DNA of 64,000 nucleotides from Advenella sp. S44 (GCF_002810445.1 NZ_NEXS01000003.1:1116001-1180000); one strand, 5' to 3'. Counted from the first letter of the stretch, positions 7,356 through 16,040 are shown. A program made the numbers and translations. The notes: a model not told the origin generated them from the sequence alone.

Positions 7356-8530
7356 TATGACGATAATATTGAATTGCTAGCGCTTGCAAGACAGGATTTA
7401 TCCAGAGCGGATAAATTTGGCCGGCCAAGCAGCCCCATGACTCTAAGTAATTCTTCATGTAGCAGGGCAAGCACGTGTTCTGCTCCAGGTTGTCCGGAAG
7501 TAGCAAGCCCGTATAATGTTGGGCGACCCGCAAGTACTGCTGACGCGCCAAGAGCAAGTGCCTTGGCAATATCGCTGCCTCGTCGAATATGACCGTCAAT
7601 AAGTACAGGGACTTGCCCATTGACCGCATTGACGACTGCAGGAAGTGCTGAAAGCGGCGCAACGGAACAATCCAGCATGCGACCACCATGATTGGACACA
7701 ATGATTCCGTCAACGCCAGACTCAATTGCTAAAACTGCGTCCTCCGGAGAAAGAACACCTTTAATCAGAAGAGTACGAGGCCAGATTTTTCGAAGCTCAC
7801 GTAGGTCTCGCCATGTAAGGGCATCTGTTTTTTTCATTGCCTTACCCATGGGTTTGGCTACGATACTGTTGCGCATGTCAGGCGGATAATTCTCGTATTT
7901 CGGCATTCCTGTTGTTGCCATATATCGCGCCAGGACGTTAAAAAGCCAGCCGGGCTTTTTCATTACATCTATGACATTGCGCCTGGAAAATCTGAATGGA
8001 ACCGTAAATCCATTTCTGACGTTGTACTCTCGATTCGAGTTGACTGCCGTGTCCACCGTTACGACTAATGCTTCGTAACCGGCGTTTTCCGCCCGGTGTA
8101 CCAAGCCATAGGAGGCCTGTTTATCTGGCCACATGTACAATTGGAACCAAAGATTGCCCCCAGCTTTTTCTGCGACATCTTCCATTGAAGTCAATGAGCC
8201 AGTTGCTACGGTGAAAGGTACACCGGCATTTGCAGCAGCACGGGCCAATGCGATTTCTCCTTGATACCACATTAACCCTGCGGCTCCAGTCGGTGCTATA
8301 GCAAAGGGAAACGCCCATGGTTTGCCAAACAATGACAAGCTTGCCTGACGAGCTGAGACGTCGATTAATGTGCGCGGAAGCAGCTTTAGTGAGGTGTAAG
8401 CACGTCGGTTGTTCTCCAAAGCAACGTCGTCTTCTGTACCCCGATGGACGAATTCAAATAGACCTTTGGGCAGCCGGCTTCGGCTGGCTTCGCAGTAGTC
8501 TGCAATATTAAGAAAATCATTTCGGTTCAT
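7355..8530 (-). CDS. FMN-dependent 2-hydroxyacid oxidase/dehydrogenase
   Basis: Member of the lactate oxidase, glycolate oxidase and mandelate dehydrogenase family, 391 aa, a TIM barrel with FMN that oxidises an L-2-hydroxyacid to the 2-oxoacid. Seen in order are PFAIAPTGAAGLMW (77-88), WFQLYM (Gln130, Tyr132), TVDTAVNSNREYNVRNGF (Asp160), LIKG (Lys257) and SNHGGR with catalytic His281 and Arg284, then IDGHIRRGSD for FMN phosphate. The usual YY or DY of the N-terminal substrate site reads FEF here, and the stretch after SNHGGR is MLDCSV in place of QLDG, so substrate choice may differ from lactate. The start MNRNDF at 8530 was chosen over an ATG 30 bp upstream because family proteins begin there. 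It is the first gene of the operon and is divergent from a LysR gene. Confidence 0.88.
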   Translation of the reverse strand: MNRNDFLNIADYCEASRSRLPKGLFEFVHRGTEDDVALENNRRAYTSLKLLPRTLIDVSARQASLSLFGKPWAFPFAIAPTGAAGLMWYQGEIALARAAANAGVPFTVATGSLTSMEDVAEKAGGNLWFQLYMWPDKQASYGLVHRAENAGYEALVVTVDTAVNSNREYNVRNGFTVPFRFSRRNVIDVMKKPGWLFNVLARYMATTGMPKYENYPPDMRNSIVAKPMGKAMKKTDALTWRDLRELRKIWPRTLLIKGVLSPEDAVLAIESGVDGIIVSNHGGRMLDCSVAPLSALPAVVNAVNGQVPVLIDGHIRRGSDIAKALALGASAVLAGRPTLYGLATSGQPGAEHVLALLHEELLRVMGLLGRPNLSALDKSCLASASNSILSS

Positions 8531-8715
8531 TAGTATCCGTACTCTTAATGGTTCGTCCAAATGCCACGCGTAAATACGAAATGTACGATGTTAGTATTCG
8601 CTACATACATGATAAAATTTTCAACGTCTGAGTGAAAAATTTATTCTATCGGTCGCTTTGATAGGCGGCAAGGTAGCATTCGGAAATTAAGTATTTCGAT
8701 TAAGGAATGAACACA
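8531..8715. promoter_or_regulatory. Divergent promoter region, oxidase operon / LysR gene
   Basis: A 185-bp AT-rich gap between the divergent FMN oxidase operon and LysR gene. It is the natural place for both promoters and a LysR operator. AAGGA at 8702-8706 is the binding site for the LysR start at 8716. I could not settle on one T-N11-A operator by eye. Confidence 0.4.
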
Positions 8716-9630
8716 ATGAACGAAGTGACGGCCATGCGTGTTTTTTTGGAGGTTGCACGACGTAAGAGCTTTGTCCGAGCCTCAGAACATTTCAATATTT
8801 CACCTGCGGCTGCCAGTAAGTATGTTAGTTGGCTTGAGCGCTCATTGGGTGCGCGTCTGTTAAATAGAACGACCAAACAAATGAGCTTGACCCCTGCGGG
8901 CGAGCAAGTCATTGAAAGCGCAAACGACGTATTGCAAGGCATCGAAGATATGAAGCAGGCCGTAAAAGGTCTTTCTAGTGGACTTGATGGCGTGGTCAGA
9001 GTAGGCGTTGCTCCCTATTTTGGGGCCTATCGTTTCGTACCGATAGTGGCAGCGTTTTGTAAACAATACCCTGACATTAAGATTGACATTAGTATTTTAT
9101 CAAGGCAACGTATTGATGCATTTGTATCCGAAGGGTTGGATTTTGGCATTGTAATTAGTCCGACCTTGCCTGATGCGAGTCACGTCGCTTATATGTTAGG
9201 ACGGCTTCCGCAAGTAATTGTCGCTGCACCGTCGTATTTGCGCGATAAAGAACCTATAACGCGTGTGCAGGACCTTGCTCGGCACGACTGTCTCATTAAC
9301 GTATATAAGTCCTCTGCCGGGACCTGGCGTTTTGAAAGTGATGATGGGCTCATCACTGTACGCGTGAAGGGGCCATTGCGCTCCAATATCGGAGAAATAT
9401 TAAAGCAAGCTGCTGTTGAGGGAATGGGGATTTCAATTCATCCACTTTATATGGTTGCAGATGAATTGAAGAACGATCAGTTAGAAATGGTTTTAGCCGG
9501 TGCTCAGCCTGAGATGCTGCATATTCACGCAATATATTCAAAGTTAGGGGCAGTCCCCAAACGCGCCCGTGCATTTCTTGAATTCATGAAATGTTGGATG
9601 CAACAGCATCCTGAATGGCCGGACAATTAA
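8716..9630 (+). CDS. LysR-family transcriptional regulator
   Basis: LysR-type regulator, 304 aa. The helix-turn-helix is FVRASEHFNISPAAASKYVSWLE split over residues 17-39, and GARLLNRTTKQMSLTPAGE closes the DNA-binding domain. It resembles the subgroup including AaeR/DmlR-like proteins, which often regulate carboxylate use. I chose the ATG at 8716 since AAGGA sits nine bases before it; an ATG at 8707 touches that site. Divergent from the oxidase operon and convergent with the hydroxyacid dehydrogenase gene, it most likely controls the oxidase-dioxygenase operon. Confidence 0.88.
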   Translation: MNEVTAMRVFLEVARRKSFVRASEHFNISPAAASKYVSWLERSLGARLLNRTTKQMSLTPAGEQVIESANDVLQGIEDMKQAVKGLSSGLDGVVRVGVAPYFGAYRFVPIVAAFCKQYPDIKIDISILSRQRIDAFVSEGLDFGIVISPTLPDASHVAYMLGRLPQVIVAAPSYLRDKEPITRVQDLARHDCLINVYKSSAGTWRFESDDGLITVRVKGPLRSNIGEILKQAAVEGMGISIHPLYMVADELKNDQLEMVLAGAQPEMLHIHAIYSKLGAVPKRARAFLEFMKCWMQQHPEWPDN

Positions 9631-9683
9631 CGCAAGGGCGAACCAGCAAACCGTAAATTGCCCAGCAAGATCGTTACCTTGTG

Positions 9684-10727
9684 CTATATGTGTTCCATTA
9701 CTTTGCCCGCCCGTCGCATCAATTGTTCAGATATTTCCGGGTTTAGTAAACGCTCAGGCAGCTTGCCTAAAGCCAGACTAATGAAGCTGTCAGCAGCCAT
9801 ATTTGCGACTCTTTGACGACTCTCATGTGTCACGCCTGCAATATGGGGACTGGATATTACGCGAGCATGCTTGAGCAAGGGATGCGTTGACGAAGGCGGT
9901 TCTACATCCCATACATCAAGCCCTGCTCCAGCGATATGGCCCGACTCGATTGCCTCCAGCAGATCCTCTTCATGATGGATACTTCCTCTGGCTGTACTAA
10001 TAAATATACTCCCGGCTTGCATTTGTAAAAAATTCGCTTTGTTCATTATTTCGCGGGTTTCTTCAGTTAACGGGCAGTGCAATGATACGATATCTGCCTT
10101 CCTTAGCAACGTTGCGAGTTCGACTTTTTGTGCTCCACGGGACATGCATGTTTCAACGTCAAGATAGGGATCATAAGCCAGAATCTTGCAGTCAAAAGCA
10201 GTCCGGAGAATGCTTGAAAGGCGCGTTCCAACGTGGCCCAGGCCGATTAAACCAATTGTTCTTCCCATTAGTTCTCGTCCCATGTATTGCTCACGGCGCT
10301 GGATTTGACCGGTGCGTAGATCAACATTACCTTCAGGGATGCGCTTGAGCAAAGTGAGCATCATCCCCAAAGTGTGCTCAGCCACGCCTTCAGCGTTCCC
10401 TCCTGCCTGATTAACGACTGCGACATCAGCTGCAGAGCACGCTGATACGTCTATGGTGTCATATCCGGCTCCATAGCTTGCTACTAAAAGTAAAGAGGGC
10501 ATTCTGGCAAGTAGCTCTTTGGTCACGTGCCATTCACGTGGGAGCTCGTCACGAGCAGCCCGCGCGTAATAACCGTGGCAACTGGCGAGTATTTTCCAAT
10601 TGTATTGCGCGCCATCTGAAAATTGCAGCTTAATGAGCTCAATACCATCTGTGGACTGAAGTTTATCGACAAATGACTGATGCATCGGTCTTTCAAAATA
10701 TGCAACTCGAAATATTTTGCTGTTCAT
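9684..10727 (-). CDS. D-2-hydroxyacid dehydrogenase, NAD(P)-dependent
   Basis: Member of the D-isomer-specific 2-hydroxyacid dehydrogenase family, 347 aa, which interconverts a 2-oxoacid and its D-2-hydroxyacid with NAD(P)H. The Rossmann signature is GRTIGLIGLGHVGTRL. The catalytic set is complete: Arg in STARGSI, Glu in DVWDVEPP and His in SSPHIAGVT. An acidic residue after the second strand (AYDPY) suggests NAD over NADP. The gene follows the second Bug gene by 110 bp on the same strand. With an L-2-hydroxyacid oxidase close by, the pair could invert or shuttle a hydroxyacid through its keto form; this is inference. Confidence 0.85.
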   Translation of the reverse strand: MNSKIFRVAYFERPMHQSFVDKLQSTDGIELIKLQFSDGAQYNWKILASCHGYYARAARDELPREWHVTKELLARMPSLLLVASYGAGYDTIDVSACSAADVAVVNQAGGNAEGVAEHTLGMMLTLLKRIPEGNVDLRTGQIQRREQYMGRELMGRTIGLIGLGHVGTRLSSILRTAFDCKILAYDPYLDVETCMSRGAQKVELATLLRKADIVSLHCPLTEETREIMNKANFLQMQAGSIFISTARGSIHHEEDLLEAIESGHIAGAGLDVWDVEPPSSTHPLLKHARVISSPHIAGVTHESRQRVANMAADSFISLALGKLPERLLNPEISEQLMRRAGKVMEHI

Positions 10728-10837
10728 TGATTTTTGTTACCTCTTTCCACGATAAGGTCTGGCAAGGCTGAGAGACAAAAAAGTTGTAAAGTCCATTTTT
10801 TTCAAATGATCGTTTTATAAATTCAATCGTTCGTTAT

Positions 10838-11818
10838 TCAAATGACAGACCTTTTTTTCAGAAGTTCTGTATAAATATCTATTTCTTTTTGCAGGGTTTT
10901 GCGAAGCACGTCAGGCCCCTTTACATTAAGTTCCATGCCTTGTTCGTCCAGGCTTTTCTTCACATCTTTCGCGTTCTCGAGTTTTAATAATTCTGTGTAT
11001 AGCTTATTTATTACAGCAGGTGGTGTTTTGGCCGGCGCAAGGACGCCTTGCCACGATATTGATTCAAATCCTGGCAATCCGCCTTCCGCAACCGTTGGCG
11101 TATCCGGTGTAGCCCGATTGCGCTCAAGTCCTGTTGTTGCCAATAAAAGGATTTTTTTATTAGATATATATTCTCCAATTCCGACTAACGAGGTGAGCAT
11201 CATATCCACTCGTCCGCCGAGCAGATCTTGTATAGCTGGGCCTGCACCTTTGTAAGGAATATGGAGCAGCTCAATACCGGCCGCTTCCTGAAATGCTTCT
11301 CCAGTTAGATGCTGACTTGATCCTACTCCTGACGAAGCAAAGTTCAATTTTCCGGGATTGGCTTTTGCATATGCGATCAGATCTTTAACTGAGTTGATTT
11401 TCAGTCCCGGCCTGACCAGTAATCCGAGCGCTTGTTGGGTAATTAGCGCAACAGGTTCGAAATCAACTAACGGATCCCAAGGCTTTGGTTTCGTTATCAT
11501 TGAATGTATGACAAACGCATTTGTTCCAAATAATAAGCCATATCCATCTGGATTGGCATTTTGTACTGTTCGTGTTCCAATCGCCGTGCCGCCGCCTGCC
11601 TTGTTTTCAACAACGATCGACGTACCCAAATTTGTACTCAGATTTTGCGATACCAGTCGTGCAACCAGGTCTGTGGATCCTCCGGGGGCGTAGGCAACAA
11701 TCATTCTTACCGGGTGTGAAGGATAAGTTTCGGCTTGTGCGCCGAAGGTTGCGCACACTGCTGCCAGGCCAGCAGATCTGATGATGAATTGTCTCCGGGA
11801 AGTACTGTTTACTTTCAT
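10838..11818 (-). CDS. Bug-family periplasmic binding protein with Tat-type signal
   Basis: Tripartite tricarboxylate transporter receptor of the Bug family, 326 aa. The N-terminus carries a twin-arginine motif (TSRRQFII) ahead of a short hydrophobic segment ending ATFGAQA, unlike the ordinary Sec signal of the first Bug protein. The mature part shows TYPSHPVRMIVAYAPGGSTD, FASSGVGSSQHLTGEAF and HIPYKGAGPAIQDLLGG. It lies upstream of the D-2-hydroxyacid dehydrogenase gene, probably in one transcript. A hydroxy- or oxo-carboxylate ligand is suggested by the neighbours. Twin-arginine export would imply folding in the cytoplasm, which is odd for this family and should be treated as a motif-based call. 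Confidence 0.88.
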   Translation of the reverse strand: MKVNSTSRRQFIIRSAGLAAVCATFGAQAETYPSHPVRMIVAYAPGGSTDLVARLVSQNLSTNLGTSIVVENKAGGGTAIGTRTVQNANPDGYGLLFGTNAFVIHSMITKPKPWDPLVDFEPVALITQQALGLLVRPGLKINSVKDLIAYAKANPGKLNFASSGVGSSQHLTGEAFQEAAGIELLHIPYKGAGPAIQDLLGGRVDMMLTSLVGIGEYISNKKILLLATTGLERNRATPDTPTVAEGGLPGFESISWQGVLAPAKTPPAVINKLYTELLKLENAKDVKKSLDEQGMELNVKGPDVLRKTLQKEIDIYTELLKKRSVI

Positions 11819-12270
11819 TTGATTATTCTCGTCTATGTTTTTCCAAATTAAAAATCTCGACTGACGATCGTAAATGTCATAGCCTTAATCTTGTTTAATC
11901 CATGTCATAAAATTTTCAAACAGCGTGTTGCAAAGCCGATGAGAATTTATTTGATTTTCGGTTAAGTCCCTTAACGCGATTTGAGAATTGAGGATATGGG
12001 GCAATGTTTCGTCGTGAGGAAATAGACTTTCTATTGTCTGCAAACAATGACAGGGTCACAAGCCACCTACGGAAAATTTATCTTTCCATATAGGAAATAT
12101 TGAACTGAGAAAAACTCATTCTCAAGTATTAATAGATTTGGCGAAATGATGGCTGGGCTATACTGAGAAATAGGCTTTCCATGAGCAGTTGATTAGCTCG
12201 CTGAGTAAGACTTCGGTCAGAACATATTTGTTAAAAACCACGAATAGCGTTTTATTACGCACGCGATGAT
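11819..12270. other. AT-rich gap upstream of the second Bug gene
   Basis: About 450 bp with no gene I can support. It is AT-rich and would contain the promoter of the Bug-dehydrogenase transcript. No repeat or transposon end was noticed. Confidence 0.35.
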
Positions 12271-12513
12271 ATGGCCATACTGGCTATCACAGAATGGCGG
12301 TTCGATACCGGGCCAGTATGGTGGGAATTCAAAATCAATCCGCATTCAGATCCGCCGGTTCCGGTTTTTGTTGTACCAAGCGTGTATGCAATGCGGTACA
12401 AATCTGCGCGTGTTGTTGCATGTATTTCAGTCGCACAGCCCATTGTTGAATCATCGCGAGACCTGAATAAGGGAAATGTTTTTACTGATTGGCCAAACGA
12501 AAGGCGAAGATAA
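12271..12513 (+). CDS. Possible small hypothetical protein
   Basis: An 80-codon frame (MAILAITEWRFDTGPVW..) with no ribosome binding site and no family I recognise. The translation is not obviously low in complexity, but the longer antisense frame over the same place is equally unconvincing. It may be a fragment of an older gene. Listed for completeness only. Confidence 0.15.
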   Translation: MAILAITEWRFDTGPVWWEFKINPHSDPPVPVFVVPSVYAMRYKSARVVACISVAQPIVESSRDLNKGNVFTDWPNERRR

Positions 12514-12575
12514 AACGGATGTGAAAGTCTGGCGTAGAAGATCTGCATGGCCATGATCTTTGGCATACCGTCGGT

Positions 12576-12824
12576 ATGGGACTTAGCCGGGATGGAGTAG
12601 GGGAGCGCACTTCAGATGTAATTCTGTCGCACAGCAGTAATTACAGAAATTCGCATTATTATGCGATCGGGCAGCTGCGTGAAATTTATGATGTGTTGGG
12701 AAGGATTGCCCGCCCAAGTGAGGATGAAAAAACGGTCAACCTGCATGCGATGATCCGCCAGGCGCTGATCAGGTACGCGAATCGAGTCCCGCAAAAGTCC
12801 CGCAGATACGAAAAAGTCGTTTAA
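12576..12824 (+). CDS. Possible small hypothetical protein
   Basis: An 82-codon frame, partly helical in appearance (YAIGQLREIYDVLGRIARP, then VNLHAMIRQALIRYANRV) and basic at the end. It has no ribosome binding site, no recognised family, and its stop codon lies inside the tRNA-Pro terminator hairpin. Possibly a remnant; low confidence. Confidence 0.2.
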   Translation: MGLSRDGVGERTSDVILSHSSNYRNSHYYAIGQLREIYDVLGRIARPSEDEKTVNLHAMIRQALIRYANRVPQKSRRYEKVV

Positions 12825-12848
12825 AGAACTGAGCTCTTTAAACGACTT
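12809..12848 (-). terminator. Intrinsic terminator of tRNA-Pro
   Basis: Perfect 14-bp inverted repeat AAGTCGTTTAAAGA (12814-12827) and its complement (12835-12848) with a 7-nt loop. On the minus strand the stem is followed by a run of T (plus-strand A run at 12811-12815), so it terminates the tRNA-Pro transcript. Confidence 0.75.
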
Positions 12849-12875
12849 AAGTGTTTGATATCACTAATATTTTTG

Positions 12876-12952
<77 letters not shown>

Positions 12953-13045
12953 ACGTGTTCACTAAATCAGCGAAGAAAAGGATATTAACATAGACTCCGG
13001 TTTAATGGCAAGTGGGGTGTGCCTTAAAATCGACACATTCAACAT

Positions 13046-13414
13046 CTAGCGTTGCTGTTTGTTGCGCATTTGCTCCAACCTGCGGTTGGCGCCTTCCATC
13101 CCCCGTTGAGTCCGTGTGTAGGAAGAGCGGCTTGGGGCCCGTCTGTTGTTCCAGTTGTTGCGATCATGATCGCGTCGGTTGCGCCAGTCGTTACGCTTTC
13201 GCTCACGCGCCGCGTGTTTTCGTGCTTCCTTGCGACGATCGTTGCGTCTGTAATCAACATTACGGTATCCGCTATAGCCACTTCCATAGTAGCCGCTGCG
13301 TGAACCATAACCGTCGTAACGATCCGAGTAACGTCCGTATCCGTCGCCCGCATAGCCAACGCATCCAGTAAGGGCGCCGATTGCCACTAAAAGTACGACC
13401 AATATTTTCCTCAT
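13046..13414 (-). CDS. Small Tyr/Gly- and Arg/Asn-rich lipoprotein
   Basis: A 122-aa predicted lipoprotein with a signal peptide MRKILVVLLVAIGALTGC and lipobox LTGC (lipidated Cys18). Next come a Gly/Tyr-rich stretch (GYGRYSDRYDGYGSRSGYYG) and then a highly basic, Arg/Asn-rich half with RNDRRKEARKHAARERKRND and NNWNNRRAPS. GGAGG six bases before the ATG at 13414 decides the start; the frame is open far upstream without signal. No named family is recognised. Composition suggests an envelope-attached, disordered, positively charged protein that could bind nucleic acid or polyanions; that is inference. Confidence 0.75.
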   Translation of the reverse strand: MRKILVVLLVAIGALTGCVGYAGDGYGRYSDRYDGYGSRSGYYGSGYSGYRNVDYRRNDRRKEARKHAARERKRNDWRNRRDHDRNNWNNRRAPSRSSYTRTQRGMEGANRRLEQMRNKQQR

Positions 13415-13990
13415 ATCGACCTCCAGATTGAATATTGCTTCTCTGATTTCATTGTTTTCGATCGCCCAAAAAATTTTAAAGTGACCCCAAAAATTTTCAA
13501 CCACGGCATATCGACATACTGTTCCATTGATTATCGCGCTTATTGCGTTACAAATGTGTTTCTGAAATACGACAGATGCAAGGGGGCGGTGTTGTACTGT
13601 TACAAACAGTCCAGATATCTTGTACATTATTGATATTTAGGAGAATATTTAGTAATTGATCGTAATGTCTCCTACGTTTGCAATCTCTAATATAGAGAAA
13701 GGAGGTCGCGCTTCTATCAGCGTTGCTTCATGGGCAACGAATCGCAAGCAAAAAGGGCGGCGTCCAGGGATCGCGTTCATAACGATTGAAATAGCCCGCC
13801 TAACACTTCCATTGCGGTATGCGTTGTAGACACTCCCTGAGGTCACAGCGGTCATGTCATGTAGGCGAGGCAAGGTTTGTCGCATGGATGTCACTAACGG
13901 CTGATCCTATAACGCGTTTTGTACAATTTTATGGCCGGTGTGTAGACGCCTGTAAATTAGATGTGCTATATTCTCGTTTCTCCAGTTCAC
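13415..13990. other. Gap before tRNA-Leu, one doubtful small ORF
   Basis: About 575 bp. The minus strand holds an 81-codon frame at 13649-13894 ending ..EIANVGDITINY, with no ribosome binding site at its first ATG and no recognised family. Otherwise nothing is seen except a TATATT-like -10 (CTATATTC near 13970), about 20 bp before the tRNA-Leu gene. Confidence 0.3.
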
Positions 13991-14078
13991 GCACTCGTGG
14001 TGAAATAGGTAGACACAAGAGACTTAAAATCTCTCGGGCATTGCGCCCGTGCCGGTTCGATTCCGGCCGAGTGCACCA
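13991..14078 (+). tRNA. tRNA-Leu(UAA)
   Basis: An 88-nt class II tRNA. The acceptor stem is GCACTCG/CGAGTGC with ACCA encoded. Anticodon arm AGAGACTTAAAATCTCT gives anticodon TAA. A long variable arm (CGGGCATTGCGCCCG) and T arm CCGGTTCGATTCCGG are present. It is followed after 21 bp by tRNA-Ser in the same direction. Confidence 0.96.
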
Positions 14079-14099
14079 GAGATGGGTCTCGCATCAACA

Positions 14100-14189
14100 G
14101 GAAGCTTGGCAGAGCGGTTGAATGCACCGGTCTTGAAAACCGGCGAAGGGTTAAACCTTCCGTGAGTTCGAATCTCACAGCTTCCGCCA
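14100..14189 (+). tRNA. tRNA-Ser(UGA)
   Basis: A 90-nt class II tRNA with acceptor GGAAGCT/AGCTTCC and encoded GCCA end. Anticodon arm CCGGTCTTGAAAACCGG gives anticodon TGA. A long variable arm (CGAAGGGTTAAACCTTCCG) and T arm GTGAGTTCGAATCTCAC are seen. Probably cotranscribed with tRNA-Leu(UAA). Confidence 0.96.
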
Positions 14190-14222
14190 GATTTCTATGC
14201 TTACTCGTGAGCATAAGTAAAC

Positions 14223-14256
14223 ACCCCGTTAATTCATTGAATTGCGGGGTTTTTTC
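14223..14256 (+). terminator. Terminator of the tRNA-Leu/tRNA-Ser transcript
   Basis: ACCCCG (14223-14228) pairs with CGGGGT (14245-14250), with AATTC/GAATT extending the stem inside, followed by a T run. It closes the two-tRNA unit. Confidence 0.85.
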
Positions 14257-14798
14257 TTGCCCGGTCGGCGCAGGTGTGTGACACTTTTCATTTGCCAAGG
14301 CGCTGTTTCGTTGATCTGATGCCTTGGTTTCTTACCAAAAAGCGCTTTCGCGTGACAGACATTGCGTGGCGCGCTTCTGTCATCGTGACGGTTGTATCGG
14401 CGCGCGCCCGGCTCGGCTTCGCTTTCGGTGGCAAGCCAGCACGGATGCAGGGGGCGATAAATCGTGATCGTGCTGGCTGCTATCGGACTGGATAAGCAGA
14501 ATTTTTATGTGTATTTTCTACGTATGAATCTTTGATCAAGGTCCCACGCGGCGCTTACTAAGCACGGCGATTGCGCTGCAGGATGGTTCCTTTTAGGCTC
14601 AAGAATTTTTATTTTACGTTTCGGTTTTTGTCCTGTTGTGGCGTTTCGGCGTTAAGATCTTAATAACTATAAATAATAGTTTAATTACCAATTGTAATAA
14701 GTAAGCTTGCCAGGTCAGTTGTCGCGCAATTCCTGCCATTCCGGTGCAGGTCGTGATTTTGACCGAATACTCAATTCAGAAACCGACACACCATTGAT
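14257..14798. other. Gap with a 10-bp inverted repeat
   Basis: No gene is supported. A 10-bp inverted repeat AGCCAGCACG (14434-14443) / CGTGCTGGCT (14469-14478) encloses 25 nt. The last 150 bp are AT-rich and should contain the promoter of the MFS gene. I looked for an FMN or other riboswitch core there and saw none. Confidence 0.4.
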
Positions 14799-16040
14799 AT
14801 GAAATCCAACGACGTCGCCTCCAATGATTCTTCTATAGTATTTCCAGAAAGCGTTCAACGCGGCAACATCTGGCGGTTGGCCATTGCCCAGGCTTTGGCG
14901 GGTGCCAATTCAGTGGTGGTGTATGCCACCGGCGCGATCATTGGGGAAGCACTTGCTCCCACACCTGTGCTGGCAACGTTGCCGATTTCCATCTTCGTGG
15001 TGGGGATGGCGGCTTGTATCCTGCCGATGGGGAAAATCGCCCAGTGCTACGGGCGACGCGCCGCTTTTATGGCGGGAACCGGTGCTGGAGTGCTCACCGG
15101 CCTGCTGGCCACGCTTGCGGTCATTCAAGGCTGGTTCTGGTTGTTTTGCCTGGCTACGTTTTTCGGAGGTGGTTACGCGGCCGTGGTGTTGTCGTTTCGT
15201 TTCGCTGCTGCAGACGGCGTGGAAAAAGCCAAGCGCGCGCGGGCCCTGTCGCTTGTTATGGCCGGAGGGGTAGTTGCCGGGGTCATCGGACCCCAGCTTG
15301 TGACCTGGACCATGGATATATGGGACCCGTATAAATTCGCCGCAACATTTCTTGTGCAGGCGGCGGTTGCTGCGTTGTCTGCGCTGCTGTTGCTGGGCGT
15401 TAAGCTGCCCATGCCTACCTTGGCAGAGCAGGCTGGAGGCCGGCCGCTATCGGTCATTGCGAGGCAGCCTCGGTTTATCGCTGCGGCGATCAGCGGCGCA
15501 GTGGCCTACATGTTGATGAATTTTTTGATGACATCGGCGCCTCTGGCGATGCATCACAGCGGTCATTCCCAGGCATCTGCCAATCTGGGCCTGCAATGGC
15601 ATGTGATTGCCATGTACGCGCCCAGCTTCTTTACTGGCAGTTTGATTGCCCGCTTTGGGGCCAGTTCGGTCGCGGCAGTGGGTTTGCTGCTAACCGGTAT
15701 TTCAGCGGTTGTCGGGCTTGGCGGTGTCGATGTTATGCACTTCTGGGCAGCCCTGATTCTGCTGGGGTTGGGCTGGAACTTCGGGTTTTTGGGTGCATCT
15801 GCTTTGGTTCTGGAATGTCACCGGCCAGAGGAGAAAACTCGCGTCCAGTCACTCAATGACTTTATTGTTTTTGGGTTGATGGCTGCGGGGTCATTTTCAT
15901 CGGGCGGCTTGCTAAATGCCTATGGCTGGAATACGGTGCTCTGGGTGTCTTTTATTCCGCTGCTGCTCGCCGTTGTTACGCTGGCGCTGGCCAGACGCAC
16001 GAACGCTTCCGCTTTCAGCGTTCAGCAAGAAAGGCAATAG
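14799..16040 (+). CDS. MFS transporter, 12 membrane segments
   Basis: Major facilitator superfamily permease, 413 aa, in the inner membrane. After a hydrophilic N-terminus of about 25 residues, roughly twelve hydrophobic segments can be counted, with a central loop near residue 205-225. The loop 2-3 signature appears as GKIAQCYGRRAAF. The N-terminal text (RLAIAQALAGANSVVVYATGA) reminds me of the MFS proteins annotated as riboflavin transporter RfnT in alphaproteobacteria, but there is no FMN riboswitch or riboflavin gene nearby, so I leave the substrate open. The ATG at 14799 has no strong ribosome binding site. The gene stands alone, about 360 bp before the SulP remnant. Confidence 0.82.
   Translation: MKSNDVASNDSSIVFPESVQRGNIWRLAIAQALAGANSVVVYATGAIIGEALAPTPVLATLPISIFVVGMAACILPMGKIAQCYGRRAAFMAGTGAGVLTGLLATLAVIQGWFWLFCLATFFGGGYAAVVLSFRFAAADGVEKAKRARALSLVMAGGVVAGVIGPQLVTWTMDIWDPYKFAATFLVQAAVAALSALLLLGVKLPMPTLAEQAGGRPLSVIARQPRFIAAAISGAVAYMLMNFLMTSAPLAMHHSGHSQASANLGLQWHVIAMYAPSFFTGSLIARFGASSVAAVGLLLTGISAVVGLGGVDVMHFWAALILLGLGWNFGFLGASALVLECHRPEEKTRVQSLNDFIVFGLMAAGSFSSGGLLNAYGWNTVLWVSFIPLLLAVVTLALARRTNASAFSVQQERQ

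Noticed and set aside
6421-7725. A 434-aa version of the TauD-like dioxygenase
   Set aside because: The extra 128 residues overlap the oxidase gene and carry no family text; AGGAGG plus GTG at 7341 gives a normal-length protein.
12255-12566. A 103-codon minus-strand frame
   Set aside because: It has no ribosome binding site and no homology and overlaps an equally weak frame on the other strand.
14560-14798. Possible FMN riboswitch before the MFS (RfnT-like) gene
   Set aside because: The conserved riboswitch core words were not found in the leader.
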